Source of the DNA: JAKAGZ01 sp963748105
Lineage (GTDB): Bacteria; Bacteroidota; Ignavibacteria; Ignavibacteriales; Ignavibacteriaceae
Direction: 5' to 3'
NCBI GenBank assembly: GCA_963748105.1
Contig: CAVVHP010000007.1
Location: forward strand, 62,001-126,000
Length of the DNA stretch: 64,000 bases
Below, piece by piece: positions 45,828 to 54,004 of this stretch (position 1 is its first letter; each line of letters begins with the position of its first letter). Both the position numbers and the translations under genes were made by a program. A model generated the notes under the pieces. That model worked only from the letters and a program-made list of their open reading frames with translations, did not search any database and was not told the DNA's origin.

Positions 45828-46553
45828 ATGAAAGAAAAGTTTACAATTTTTGCTCTGCTTTTTATCCTTTTGGCTGCTGCCAGGGCAAATGCTCAGTATA
45901 ATAACAGGAACTTTAGCGTAAGCCTGAACGGAGTTTATACCACTACCGCGCAGATATTTTTATACCCCAATTCTTCTGATGCTGTACTTAGAAATAACTC
46001 AATTGAAATTACCCACCTGCTAAATCCAAGTTTTGATATTCGCTACCGGATGACTGATGATTTAATAATTGGCCTCAGCACCGAGTATATGAAAAAAACT
46101 ACCACCGATAGAATCACGGCATTTTCTAACAACAGTACTGTCTCAATTCCTGTAAATGATGGATTTGAGCTGATACCGGTTGAATTAACAGTTTACTATC
46201 TACTTCCGTTTTCAACTGAGAATTTCAAATTCCTGATGGGAGGCGGGGGAGCTTATTATTACGGAAGCCAGATCAGGAAAATAAGTGATGTGGAGGGTGT
46301 AACTACAGGCAGAGACTTTGCGTACGGCATTCATGTTGTTGCCTCGATGGATTATCTGCCGTTGCCATTTTTATCGGTCAGGCTGGAAATGAAATTCAGA
46401 GATCCGCAGTTTAATCTTTCTAATACCTACACTAAAAATCCGTTTAATTACAACGGCCAGACCATAACATTACCTCAAAATAAATTCGATACCAGGATTA
46501 ATGTTGACGGAATTTCATTTATTCTTGGTACGGTTTTCCACTTCCAGTTATAG
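45828..46553 (+). CDS. predicted outer-membrane beta-barrel protein
   Basis: A 241-residue protein with a signal peptide at residues 1-22 (cleavage near ARANAQ). The rest shows alternating amphipathic strands with aromatic girdles (FDIRYRMTDDLIIGLS, TVYYLLPF, KFLMGGGGAYYYG), and it ends in the hydrophobic aromatic strand FILGTVFHFQL typical of barrel proteins. It resembles small 8-10-strand porin-like proteins of Bacteroidota-type genomes; no family can be named. It stands alone between a 274-base gap upstream and aroK 89 bases downstream. Confidence 0.82.
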   Translation: MKEKFTIFALLFILLAAARANAQYNNRNFSVSLNGVYTTTAQIFLYPNSSDAVLRNNSIEITHLLNPSFDIRYRMTDDLIIGLSTEYMKKTTTDRITAFSNNSTVSIPVNDGFELIPVELTVYYLLPFSTENFKFLMGGGGAYYYGSQIRKISDVEGVTTGRDFAYGIHVVASMDYLPLPFLSVRLEMKFRDPQFNLSNTYTKNPFNYNGQTITLPQNKFDTRINVDGISFILGTVFHFQL

Positions 46554-46642
46554 CTCTCTGTAAATACCTGCCCGCTGATTTCTTTGAAAATAATTGATAA
46601 CTTGTATGTGTTAAATAAACTATTAATTTTATCCTATCCATT

Positions 46643-47182
46643 ATGAAAGCTAAAATCATTTACCTGGCTGGGTTTATGGGTTCCGGCAAGAGTACAATCG
46701 GGCCAATTGTGGCAAATTCTCTAGGCTGGGATTTTGCAGACCTTGATAAGGTAATTGAAAATAAACTGAATAAAAAGATAGGAAGTATTTTCGCTGAAAA
46801 GGGAGAGAGGGAATTCAGAATACTGGAAAGAGAAATATTAAAGGAAATATCTTTGTCTGAAAATATGATAATTTCCTTGGGCGGGGGTACAATTGTCGAT
46901 CAAAAAAATATTGATTTTATGAAGTCTAAGGGAAAAATCATTTTTCTGGAAGCTTCACCGGAATCCTTTTATAGAAGACTCAGATTTAAGAACGACAGGC
47001 CTGTAATAAAGAATGAAAATGATGAAACTCTGCCTCAGGAAGAGCTAAAAGACCGGATTACTAATCTGCTGAATTACAGGGGTAAATTTTATAACCAGGC
47101 GGATTTAAAAATACAGACTGATGGAGTGTCGATAGGGAAAACAGTGGACAGACTTGTGAAAATAATAACAAGGGATTTATAA
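46643..47182 (+). CDS. aroK: shikimate kinase
   Basis: A 179-residue shikimate kinase, which phosphorylates shikimate in the aromatic amino acid pathway. The P-loop GFMGSGKSTIG is at residues 10-20. Other signatures are the shikimate-binding FADLDKVIE, EKGEREFRILE, SLGGGT and the RPVIK lid segment. It is followed after 17 bases by aroB, the enzyme two steps earlier in the same pathway. Confidence 0.94.
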   Translation: MKAKIIYLAGFMGSGKSTIGPIVANSLGWDFADLDKVIENKLNKKIGSIFAEKGEREFRILEREILKEISLSENMIISLGGGTIVDQKNIDFMKSKGKIIFLEASPESFYRRLRFKNDRPVIKNENDETLPQEELKDRITNLLNYRGKFYNQADLKIQTDGVSIGKTVDRLVKIITRDL

Positions 47183-47199
47183 AAAGGGAAGTTTAATTA

Positions 47200-48288
47200 T
47201 TGAAAAAGCTATTAGTAAAAACTGACTTTTCTACATATCCTGTAATAATCGGCACCGGTATATTTGATAATCTGAATAAGATTATTAGTAAAGAGAATTT
47301 ATACAAAAATGTTTTTGCTATAGTGGACGGGAATGTACTCAGGTTATATAAAAAGAAAATAGAAGCTGTAAAAAATTATTCTGATAAATTTAGTATTTAT
47401 TCCCTTAAACCCGGCGAGTCTTCAAAATCATACAAAATAATAAACGATATTTATTCCCATTTATTGAATGATAATTTCGGACGTGATACCCTTATTATTG
47501 CAATTGGCGGGGGAGTAACAGGCGATATTGCTGGTTTTGCTGCCTCAACTTTTATGAGAGGTGTTCAACTAATTCATATACCCACAACGCTAATCGCGGA
47601 AGTTGACAGTGCTATAGGCGGGAAAACAGGGTTTAACTTTAGTGATAAAAAGAACATCATTGGTACTTTTTATCAGCCTCAAATGGTAATAGCAGATATT
47701 GATTTCCTGAATACTTTGCCCAAAAAGGAATTTACTTCAGGGTTTGGGGAAATTATTAAATATGCATTCTTGGTTGATCTGGATTACTATAAAACTGTCT
47801 TAAAGATTTTGCCTGAATATCAGAACCATAAAATGGCAGCATTTGAAAAATTGATTTTGAAGTCAGTAAACTTTAAAACTTCTGTAGTAGCCGCAGATGA
47901 AAAAGAAAGTGGAATCCGGAAAATCCTGAATTTCGGACACACGTTTGCACACGCTTTTGAAAGCGAATTTAATTTCAAAATAAAGCACGGCGAAGCTGTA
48001 ATAATGGGAATTATTTCTGCTCTGTATTTATCATATCGTGTTGGGTTATTTAATAAGCAAAGGCTGGACAATTTTTTGGAAATTTTCTACTCCATAAAAT
48101 TACCTGCGAATCTAAAAAAATGTAACGCTGCAGAACTTTACAAAATAATGGCGCACGATAAAAAGAACAGGGGAGGCAAAATTAAGTTTGTACTTTTGCA
48201 GGATATAGGTAAAATAGTAACCGATGTGGAAGCCGGCAAATCAGAAGTTCAGTGGGCAATTAATTCAGCACAAAAATTTATCACTTAA
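47200..48288 (+). CDS. aroB: 3-dehydroquinate synthase
   Basis: A 362-residue NAD- and metal-dependent dehydroquinate synthase, second step of the shikimate pathway. Visible motifs are the NAD-binding GGGVTGDIAGFAASTFMRG, the DSAIGGKTGFNF segment, the metal-site Glu in GFGEIIKYAFL, and His ligands in NFGHTFAHAFE and IKHGEAVIMG. The start is TTG at 47200, preceded by an AAGGGAAG Shine-Dalgarno, and gives the usual N-terminus. It forms an operon with aroK and the next gene, 14 bases downstream. Confidence 0.95.
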   Translation: MKKLLVKTDFSTYPVIIGTGIFDNLNKIISKENLYKNVFAIVDGNVLRLYKKKIEAVKNYSDKFSIYSLKPGESSKSYKIINDIYSHLLNDNFGRDTLIIAIGGGVTGDIAGFAASTFMRGVQLIHIPTTLIAEVDSAIGGKTGFNFSDKKNIIGTFYQPQMVIADIDFLNTLPKKEFTSGFGEIIKYAFLVDLDYYKTVLKILPEYQNHKMAAFEKLILKSVNFKTSVVAADEKESGIRKILNFGHTFAHAFESEFNFKIKHGEAVIMGIISALYLSYRVGLFNKQRLDNFLEIFYSIKLPANLKKCNAAELYKIMAHDKKNRGGKIKFVLLQDIGKIVTDVEAGKSEVQWAINSAQKFIT

Positions 48289-48302
48289 ATATCTTTCTGT
48301 TA

Positions 48303-49781
48303 ATGAAAAAAATCCTATTATTAATTTATGTTTTGCCGGGCTTGCTTTATTGCCAGCCAAAGGAGGAAGTCCGTGCTGTTTGGGTTACAACTGCGTATAA
48401 TCTCGACTGGCCAAAAACATACGGGGAAGAGAGTCAAAAACTGGAAATTATAAATCTTTTTGATGAATTAAAGAATGCTAATTTTAACACGGTGTTTTTC
48501 CAGGTCAGGGCAAGAGGAGATTTAATATATCCATCCAAAATAGAACCATGGTCAAAATCAATTCTTAGTAAATTAAAAAGCAAACCGGTTTACGATCCGC
48601 TTAAATTTATTATTGCTGAAGCTCATAAACGTGGACTTGAAATTCATGCCTGGTGGAATGTTTTTAAGGTTTATGGGAAAGGAGCGCCCGATAAATCAGA
48701 CTCAGAGCAAGTAATTAATAAACATCCGGAATTTTGTAAAAGATACGATGACCAATGGTGGATTGATCCGGGAATACCTTCCGCAAGAAAATACCTGCTT
48801 TCCGTTGCTGCAGAAATGCTTCATAATTATGATCTGGACGGAGTTCATCTGGATTATATCAGGTATCCAAATCCGGATTTTGATGATAAAGAAACATACA
48901 GGCAATATGGAAATGGAATCAATAAAAACGACTGGCGAAGAAACAATGTTACAGATTTTGTCGAATCATTATACGATTCCATCCAGAGCATCAATCCAGA
49001 AATAAAATTGGGCTGTGCACCGCTTGGCATTTATAAAAATTCTGAAAATTGTTATTCAGGCTGGGAAGCTTTTGCAGATACCTACCAGGATCCGGTAAGA
49101 TGGATCAAAGATAAAAAACTTGATTATGTCTCTCCACAGACGTACTGGAAGATTAATTCCCTACCAAATTTCAGCCGTTCTTTAAGAAGCTGGGAAAGTC
49201 TTATTAGTGAAAGGCAAATTATTCCCGGTGTAGCCGCCTTCAAAACTGAAAACGGTAAAAACTGGCCGCTGAAGGAATTGTCAGCGCAAATCGATTCAAG
49301 CCGGGCAATCGATGTAGAGGGGCAGGCTTTCTTTCGTGCAGAAAATCTTTTGGAAAATAATAGTAATATTCTTTCTTACCTGAAAAGAAATTCCTACAAA
49401 TATCCTGCAGGCATTCCTCCAATGCCGTGGAAAGACCATATAAAACCACTTCCGCCAATCGGACTAACCTCATATCATGATTCAGAATCTAAATACACGC
49501 TTTTCTGGAGAGCACCTACAAATTCAATTGATGGCGATACCGCATCGTACTATAACATTTACATCGGTAAAACTTTTCCGTTAGATTTAGATGATCCCGG
49601 GAATTTTTATTATTTACGTTTGCCGGCGGGCTCAAATAATTTTTGTATTAATTTAAGTTCTTACGCAGAGGGTAAATGTTTTATTTGTATTACTTCTCTG
49701 GACAGGGGAAATAACGAAAGCATACCATCTAATGTTATTCCTATAATATTACAGAAATCTGTTAATGTTGTAAAAAAATAA
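48303..49781 (+). CDS. GHL10 family exported glycoside-hydrolase-like protein
   Basis: A 492-residue exported protein of the GHL10 (YngK/DUF187) family. A signal peptide covers about residues 1-17 (ends LLYCQPKEE). The catalytic TIM-barrel-like domain begins at EVRAVWVTT and contains FFQVRARGD, EIHAWWN and DLDGVHLDYIRYP, whose acidic residues are candidates for the active site. The last 100 residues look like a fibronectin-III-type module (GLTSYHDSESKYTLFWRAP). Members are thought to act on cell-wall or extracellular glycans, but the substrate is unproven. It is the third gene of the aroK-aroB operon by position. Confidence 0.9.
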   Translation: MKKILLLIYVLPGLLYCQPKEEVRAVWVTTAYNLDWPKTYGEESQKLEIINLFDELKNANFNTVFFQVRARGDLIYPSKIEPWSKSILSKLKSKPVYDPLKFIIAEAHKRGLEIHAWWNVFKVYGKGAPDKSDSEQVINKHPEFCKRYDDQWWIDPGIPSARKYLLSVAAEMLHNYDLDGVHLDYIRYPNPDFDDKETYRQYGNGINKNDWRRNNVTDFVESLYDSIQSINPEIKLGCAPLGIYKNSENCYSGWEAFADTYQDPVRWIKDKKLDYVSPQTYWKINSLPNFSRSLRSWESLISERQIIPGVAAFKTENGKNWPLKELSAQIDSSRAIDVEGQAFFRAENLLENNSNILSYLKRNSYKYPAGIPPMPWKDHIKPLPPIGLTSYHDSESKYTLFWRAPTNSIDGDTASYYNIYIGKTFPLDLDDPGNFYYLRLPAGSNNFCINLSSYAEGKCFICITSLDRGNNESIPSNVIPIILQKSVNVVKK

Positions 49782-49806
49782 GGGGTAATAAATTTTCAGG
49801 GAGGAT

Positions 49807-49887
49807 AAACTGTCGGATTTAGAGGGCTCAAAATCCGACAGTTTGAAGTGTGCCAAATGAGGGATGTTTTGCTTAAAACTATTTTCT
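49807..49887 (+). repeat. stem-loop repeat, copy 1
   Basis: A perfect 14-base stem (49807-49820 with 49831-49844; AAACTGTCGGATTT) encloses a 10-base loop. It is followed by a conserved tail ending GCTTAAAACTATTTTCT. The copy lies 25 bases after the GHL10 stop, where it could act as a terminator, although no strong T-tract follows. Confidence 0.65.
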
Positions 49888-50051
49888 GAAAAAGGAGATT
49901 CAATTGTTGTGCCGTTCCATTTACTTTGATTTTTTCAAAATATCAAACAATAAATATTGACTTGCCTGGCTTATTCGGTAATAATTACCCAATCAAAAAA
50001 ATACTACCTGTAAAATATGCAAAATTTTAAGTGCTTGATTTATTGTAAAGG

Positions 50052-50139
50052 TAAGCTGCCGGATTCTAAAATCTCAAAATCCGACAGTTTAAATTGTGTG
50101 CTAAAATATGTGAGGGAGTTTCGCTTAAAACTATTTTCT
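50052..50139 (+). repeat. stem-loop repeat, copy 2
   Basis: A diverged copy of the repeat starting at 49807. The stem CTGCCGGATT (50056-50065) pairs with AATCCGACAG (50079-50088) with one G-T pair, and the same tail GCTTAAAACTATTTTCT ends at 50139. The stem and tail are conserved while the loop differs, suggesting selection for structure or recent duplication. Confidence 0.6.
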
Positions 50140-50267
50140 AATTAGTAAAACACAATATTTATGCCACCTCAAATATTGTGTCTTTGTCCAATTTTCTAAA
50201 GATATGGTCGTCTCAGTAAAATACACAGGCAATAATTATGTTTATTCTGATACAGAGAGATTTGAAA

Positions 50268-51476
50268 TTATGATGGTTTATTAAGCAGGATCTTAAATGT
50301 TGTACCTTCCCCCGGAATTGAACTTTTAACGAAAATTTTTCCCCCGTGGTAACTTTCGATAATTCGCTTGGAGAGGCTCAGGCCAAGTCCCCAGCCACGT
50401 CTTTTGGTAGAATAACCGGGCCTGAAGACATCTTTTCTTCTTTTTAAGTCGATGCCTTTGCCATTATCAGAAACTTCAATTTCCACGTTACTTCGTGATT
50501 CAGCAACGTTAATTGAAATTCTACCTTTTTTTGAATGATCAATTGCATCAAGCGCATTTTTTATAAGATTTTCTATTACCCAGTCGAATAATTCAGAGTT
50601 TAGTTCGGCATAAACTTCCTGGTTTCCTGAAATACTAAGTTCAACATTTTTCCCTGATTGTGGCAGTCTTCTTTCAAAATATTCGACGATGGTGGAGATT
50701 TCCTCATAGACGATTTTCTTTTTTATCTCGGGTTTAGCACCAATTTTTGAAAATCTGTAGGTAATCTTGTTCAATTTTTCAACGTCGCTGTCAATTTCAT
50801 CTGTAATATCCAGAACTTTATCGGGATCTCTGTAATTTAATTTTAGCATTTCAAGCCAGCCCATAAGACTGGAGATTGGTGTACCGAACTGGTGTGCAGT
50901 TTCCTTTGCCATTCCTACCCATATACTGCGCTGCTCTGTACCCTTAATATTGCTAAAACTGATGTAGCCCAGTATTATAAAAAGGGCTGCAATTATTATT
51001 TGCAGGTAGGGATAAAATTTTAACTGGTTAATAAGTGCTGAATCTCCGTAATGAATTTTTGTAAGCACCAGTGTGTCTGCATAAGTTACTATAATCGGCG
51101 GGTGTATGTTATCCATTTCTTTAACTTTTTCGTTTAAGAATGATCTTAATTCTTCTTTTGAAAGGGTCGTATCATACTTAATATTCCTGATGTCCTCTCG
51201 TCCAAACGTGATTTGATTATTTGCATCAGTTAAAATTAATGGAAAGTCGATAGGCTTAATAATATTATCGAAAAGAAAAGTGATATCCGAATCCTGCGTA
51301 AGAGTGTTAGCAAGATACTCAACACCCTTTGCATAAAGTTGTACAATTACTCTTTCTTTATTCTGAAGTTTGGTGACAAGATTTTGGGTATAGTAAAGTG
51401 TGCCGCCCGCAATAACTAGAGCGAGAATTAGCAGAAAAACCTTTAGTCTTAATGATGAAGTTGAACCTGTGGACAT
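50268..51476 (-). CDS. sensor histidine kinase without receiver partner nearby
   Basis: A 402-residue membrane kinase. Two transmembrane segments (about residues 10-30 and 157-175) flank a periplasmic sensing region of about 125 residues. The dimerisation segment has the phospho-acceptor in ETAHQFGTPISSL (His195). The ATPase domain contains the N box (VIENLIKNALDAIDH), the G1 motif SDNGKGID and the G2 motif RGWGLGLSLSKRII. No response regulator gene lies in the window, so it is an orphan kinase. It precedes no obvious operon partner and lies 66 bases downstream of purA on the same strand. Confidence 0.92.
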   Translation of the reverse strand: MSTGSTSSLRLKVFLLILALVIAGGTLYYTQNLVTKLQNKERVIVQLYAKGVEYLANTLTQDSDITFLFDNIIKPIDFPLILTDANNQITFGREDIRNIKYDTTLSKEELRSFLNEKVKEMDNIHPPIIVTYADTLVLTKIHYGDSALINQLKFYPYLQIIIAALFIILGYISFSNIKGTEQRSIWVGMAKETAHQFGTPISSLMGWLEMLKLNYRDPDKVLDITDEIDSDVEKLNKITYRFSKIGAKPEIKKKIVYEEISTIVEYFERRLPQSGKNVELSISGNQEVYAELNSELFDWVIENLIKNALDAIDHSKKGRISINVAESRSNVEIEVSDNGKGIDLKRRKDVFRPGYSTKRRGWGLGLSLSKRIIESYHGGKIFVKSSIPGEGTTFKILLNKPS

Positions 51477-51542
51477 TTTTTGTGGAATATCCCTGGTGAT
51501 TAATATTTTAAAACTGATTAATTTATGTTGCTGAGAAACTAA

Positions 51543-52817
51543 TCAGGAGGCAACGTAAAAAGTTTGTTTTCGTTTTGGCCCTACTGAAATTATTTCAACT
51601 TTAATATTCGCTTCTTTAGCAATGAAATCGAGATAATCCCTGGTTTTTTGAGGTAGATCTTTGTAAGCCAAACAAGTTGAAATATCAGTTTTCCATCCCG
51701 GCAATGTTTTGTAAACTGGCTCTACTGCCGAAAGTCTGTCAACATCTGTTGGAAATGATTTAAGGATTTTCCCGTTAAGTTTATATCCAACACAAACTTT
51801 AATTTCATCAAAATCACTAAGCACATCAAGTTTTGTAATTGCTACTGAATCAATTCCGTTTATCATCTGTGAATATTTAACGAGTGCTGCATCAAACCAA
51901 CCACATCTTCTTGGTCTTCCGGTTGTAGCTCCAAATTCAGCACCTACTTTTCTCAGCTTTTCACCATCATCATCGGACAATTCACTGGGGAAAGGGCCGT
52001 TTCCTACTCTTGTAGTATATGCTTTTACAATTCCAATAACACTATCAATTTTTGTAGGTGGTATTCCTGTGCCGGTACAGGCTCCACCGGATGTAGGGCT
52101 GGAAGATGTAACATATGGATAAGTACCATGGTCAACATCCAGCAGCGCACCCTGTGCGCCTTCCAGCAATATGGATTTACCTTTTGAAATTGCTTCATTT
52201 AAAAAAGCCGGAACGTCTTTGATGTACTTGTCTATTGCTTTATCAAATTCGAGGTATTGTTCAATAATTTCTTCTACATCCAGGCCTTTGCTATCATAAA
52301 CTTTTTCAAGCAGCCTGTTTTTTTCTGCAAGGTTTTCCCTGATCTTTTGTTCGAGTATTTTTTTGTTTAGGAGATCAACTATCTTAATTCCTTTTCTTGC
52401 GTACTTATCAATATAACAAGGGCCAATACCTCTGCCTGTTGTACCGATTTTCTGGCTCCCTTTTTCATTTATTGAATCAAGCAGTTTATGGTAAGGCATT
52501 ATCAGGTGAGCATTATGGCTAATGAATAATCTTCCGTCAACTTTTACTCCGTTTTTTTCGAGAAGGCTTATCTCTTCCAGAAGTGCTGTCGGATCAATTA
52601 CAACCCCGTTGCCAATAACACAAATTACATCTTTACGAAGAATGCCTGATGGAATTAAGTGAAGGATATATTGTTTCTCACCAATGGCTACAGTGTGTCC
52701 TGCATTTGCGCCCCCTTGGTATCTTGTAACAATATCAAAATTTTCGCTGAGGATGTCGACAATTTTTCCTTTGCCCTCATCTCCCCACTGACTGCCGACC
52801 AGAACTGTTACGCTCAT
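51543..52817 (-). CDS. purA: adenylosuccinate synthetase
   Basis: A 424-residue enzyme that joins IMP and aspartate with GTP in AMP synthesis. The P-loop-like GSQWGDEGKGK is at residues 8-18. Other signatures are NAGHTV, the GTTGRGIGPCY IMP-binding segment, the TRVGNGPFPSEL loop and GATTGRPRRCGW. Length and order are normal. It is divergent in role from the purine catabolic island and lies some 18 kb away, downstream of the STAS gene on the same strand with a hairpin terminator between them. Confidence 0.97.
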   Translation of the reverse strand: MSVTVLVGSQWGDEGKGKIVDILSENFDIVTRYQGGANAGHTVAIGEKQYILHLIPSGILRKDVICVIGNGVVIDPTALLEEISLLEKNGVKVDGRLFISHNAHLIMPYHKLLDSINEKGSQKIGTTGRGIGPCYIDKYARKGIKIVDLLNKKILEQKIRENLAEKNRLLEKVYDSKGLDVEEIIEQYLEFDKAIDKYIKDVPAFLNEAISKGKSILLEGAQGALLDVDHGTYPYVTSSSPTSGGACTGTGIPPTKIDSVIGIVKAYTTRVGNGPFPSELSDDDGEKLRKVGAEFGATTGRPRRCGWFDAALVKYSQMINGIDSVAITKLDVLSDFDEIKVCVGYKLNGKILKSFPTDVDRLSAVEPVYKTLPGWKTDISTCLAYKDLPQKTRDYLDFIAKEANIKVEIISVGPKRKQTFYVAS

Positions 52818-52850
52818 TTATATTCCCTGAATTGTCTTGTTAAGCAAAAT

Positions 52851-52883
52851 AAAAACTCCGAATTACAGGAATCCGGAGTTTTT
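52851..52883 (-). terminator. Rho-independent terminator after the STAS gene
   Basis: AAAAACTCCG (52851-52860) pairs with CGGAGTTTTT (52874-52883). Read on the minus strand, the stem is followed by a T-rich run, so it terminates the STAS gene ahead of purA. Confidence 0.82.
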
Positions 52884-52909
52884 GTATTAATCAAAACTCT
52901 AATAAAAAA

Positions 52910-53251
52910 TTATTTTTGAAAAGTTTTTAATGCTTCGTCAACTGAATCGAATGATTCAAAAATTGTTATCAATTTTGTTATTATCAATAAACTTTGAATT
53001 TTTTCGGTAGTACCGGCAAGTTTTAAACTTCCGCCAGCCTTTTTCATTGTTGTAAGTCCGCTTATTAACATACCTAAGCCGGAGCTATTCATAAATTTAA
53101 CAGCAGATAAATCAAGAATAATATTTTTCTTATCCCCTTCAATATATTTATGAAGCATATCATTGAATTCTTTTGTTTCTTCACCGCCCATCACATTTCC
53201 CTTTAATTCCATTATGACGGCTTCGTACTTTTCGGTAGTTTTTACTTTCAT
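52910..53251 (-). CDS. STAS-domain anti-sigma-factor antagonist
   Basis: A 113-residue single STAS domain of the RsbV/SpoIIAA type. The phospho-acceptor serine lies in KFMNSSGLGML (Ser56 or Ser57). The start was chosen at 53251 because an AGGAGA Shine-Dalgarno precedes that ATG; an in-frame ATG at 53305 would add 18 residues unlike the family. It should be phosphorylated by an RsbW-type kinase and dephosphorylated by SpoIIE-type phosphatases, both encoded 5-10 kb away. It is divergent from the ECF sigma gene and terminated before purA. Confidence 0.9.
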   Translation of the reverse strand: MKVKTTEKYEAVIMELKGNVMGGEETKEFNDMLHKYIEGDKKNIILDLSAVKFMNSSGLGMLISGLTTMKKAGGSLKLAGTTEKIQSLLIITKLITIFESFDSVDEALKTFQK

Positions 53252-53375
53252 GAATATCTCCTGATTTTTGTTTGTTAATTTAATCGAATGCACATATTCA
53301 TGCAACTAAAAGAACCTAAATAATTGCTGAAAAAATGATCTTTTTGAGTATATAGAGATATTGGTTATTTTAAAC

Positions 53376-53400
53376 GGAACAATAAAATAAACCCTGCGTC
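53376..53400 (+). promoter_or_regulatory. ECF-type promoter in front of the sigma factor gene
   Basis: GGAAC (53376-53380) and CGTC (53397-53400) are separated by exactly 16 bases, matching the consensus of ECF sigma factors. Transcription would start near 53407, at the GTG start codon itself. The sigma factor therefore probably activates its own gene. Confidence 0.65.
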
Positions 53401-53407
53401 TAAAGAG

Positions 53408-54004
53408 GTGAATATCAGAAAAAATAAAACAATATTGGAGTATTCTGAAGTTACTGGTACGGATGATGATTTTTCACTTATCAAACGATTTAACGAAGGT
53501 GATGAATCTGTTTTTCACGGACTTGTGCAAAAACACAAGGAAAAGGTGAGGAATATCATTTACCTTACTTTGGGAAATATTAATGCTGTAGATGATCTGG
53601 CACAGGAAGTTTTTTTAGCGGTTTACAAGAATTTAGCACATTTCAGGTTTGAGTGTCGGTTTACTACTTGGCTTTACAGAATTACGGTGAATAAATGTAA
53701 AGATCACCGTAGAAAAATGAAAATCCGAAATGTTTTTATTCCTCTTAAGGAAACTGAAGAGGATTTAAGATATTCACCGGATGTAGAAAGCGGAGAAGTT
53801 CAGGAAATTGTTAAAAAAGCTATTTCTAAATTGCCCGAAAAATTAAGAACTCCGCTATTATTAAAAGATATTGAAGGATTCAGTTATCAGGAAATTGCAG
53901 AATTGGTAGAATGTGAAATAGGGACGGTAAAATCCAGAATATTTAGAGCGCGGGAAAATTTAAGAGAATTGCTGAAGCCTTTTGAAAAGGAGCTGATGGT
54001 ATGA
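53408..54004 (+). CDS. ECF-type RNA polymerase sigma factor
   Basis: A 198-residue RpoE-type sigma factor. Region 2 (about residues 20-95) contains the DDLAQEVFLAVYKNL core-binding helix and the FTTWLYRITVNKCKDHRR -10 recognition segment. Region 4 (about 130-190) contains the helix-turn-helix YQEIAELVECEIGTVKSRIFRARE. The GTG start at 53408 coincides with the predicted transcription start, so translation may be leaderless, or the real start is the TTG at 53435. Its stop overlaps the next gene by ATGA, pairing it with its anti-sigma factor. It is divergent from the STAS gene. Confidence 0.92.
   Translation: MNIRKNKTILEYSEVTGTDDDFSLIKRFNEGDESVFHGLVQKHKEKVRNIIYLTLGNINAVDDLAQEVFLAVYKNLAHFRFECRFTTWLYRITVNKCKDHRRKMKIRNVFIPLKETEEDLRYSPDVESGEVQEIVKKAISKLPEKLRTPLLLKDIEGFSYQEIAELVECEIGTVKSRIFRARENLRELLKPFEKELMV

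Larger units (their letters stand above)
49782..50267. other. 486-base gene-free region
   Basis: No coding region is supported here. The stretch is AT-rich and contains two related stem-loop repeats (49807-49887 and 50052-50139) separated by about 165 bases. It lies between the convergent GHL10 and histidine kinase genes, so it probably holds the terminators of both. Confidence 0.6.

Noticed and set aside
49807..50139. CRISPR array
   Set aside because: Only two diverged copies, 245 bases apart, with internal stems; no spacers and no cas genes.
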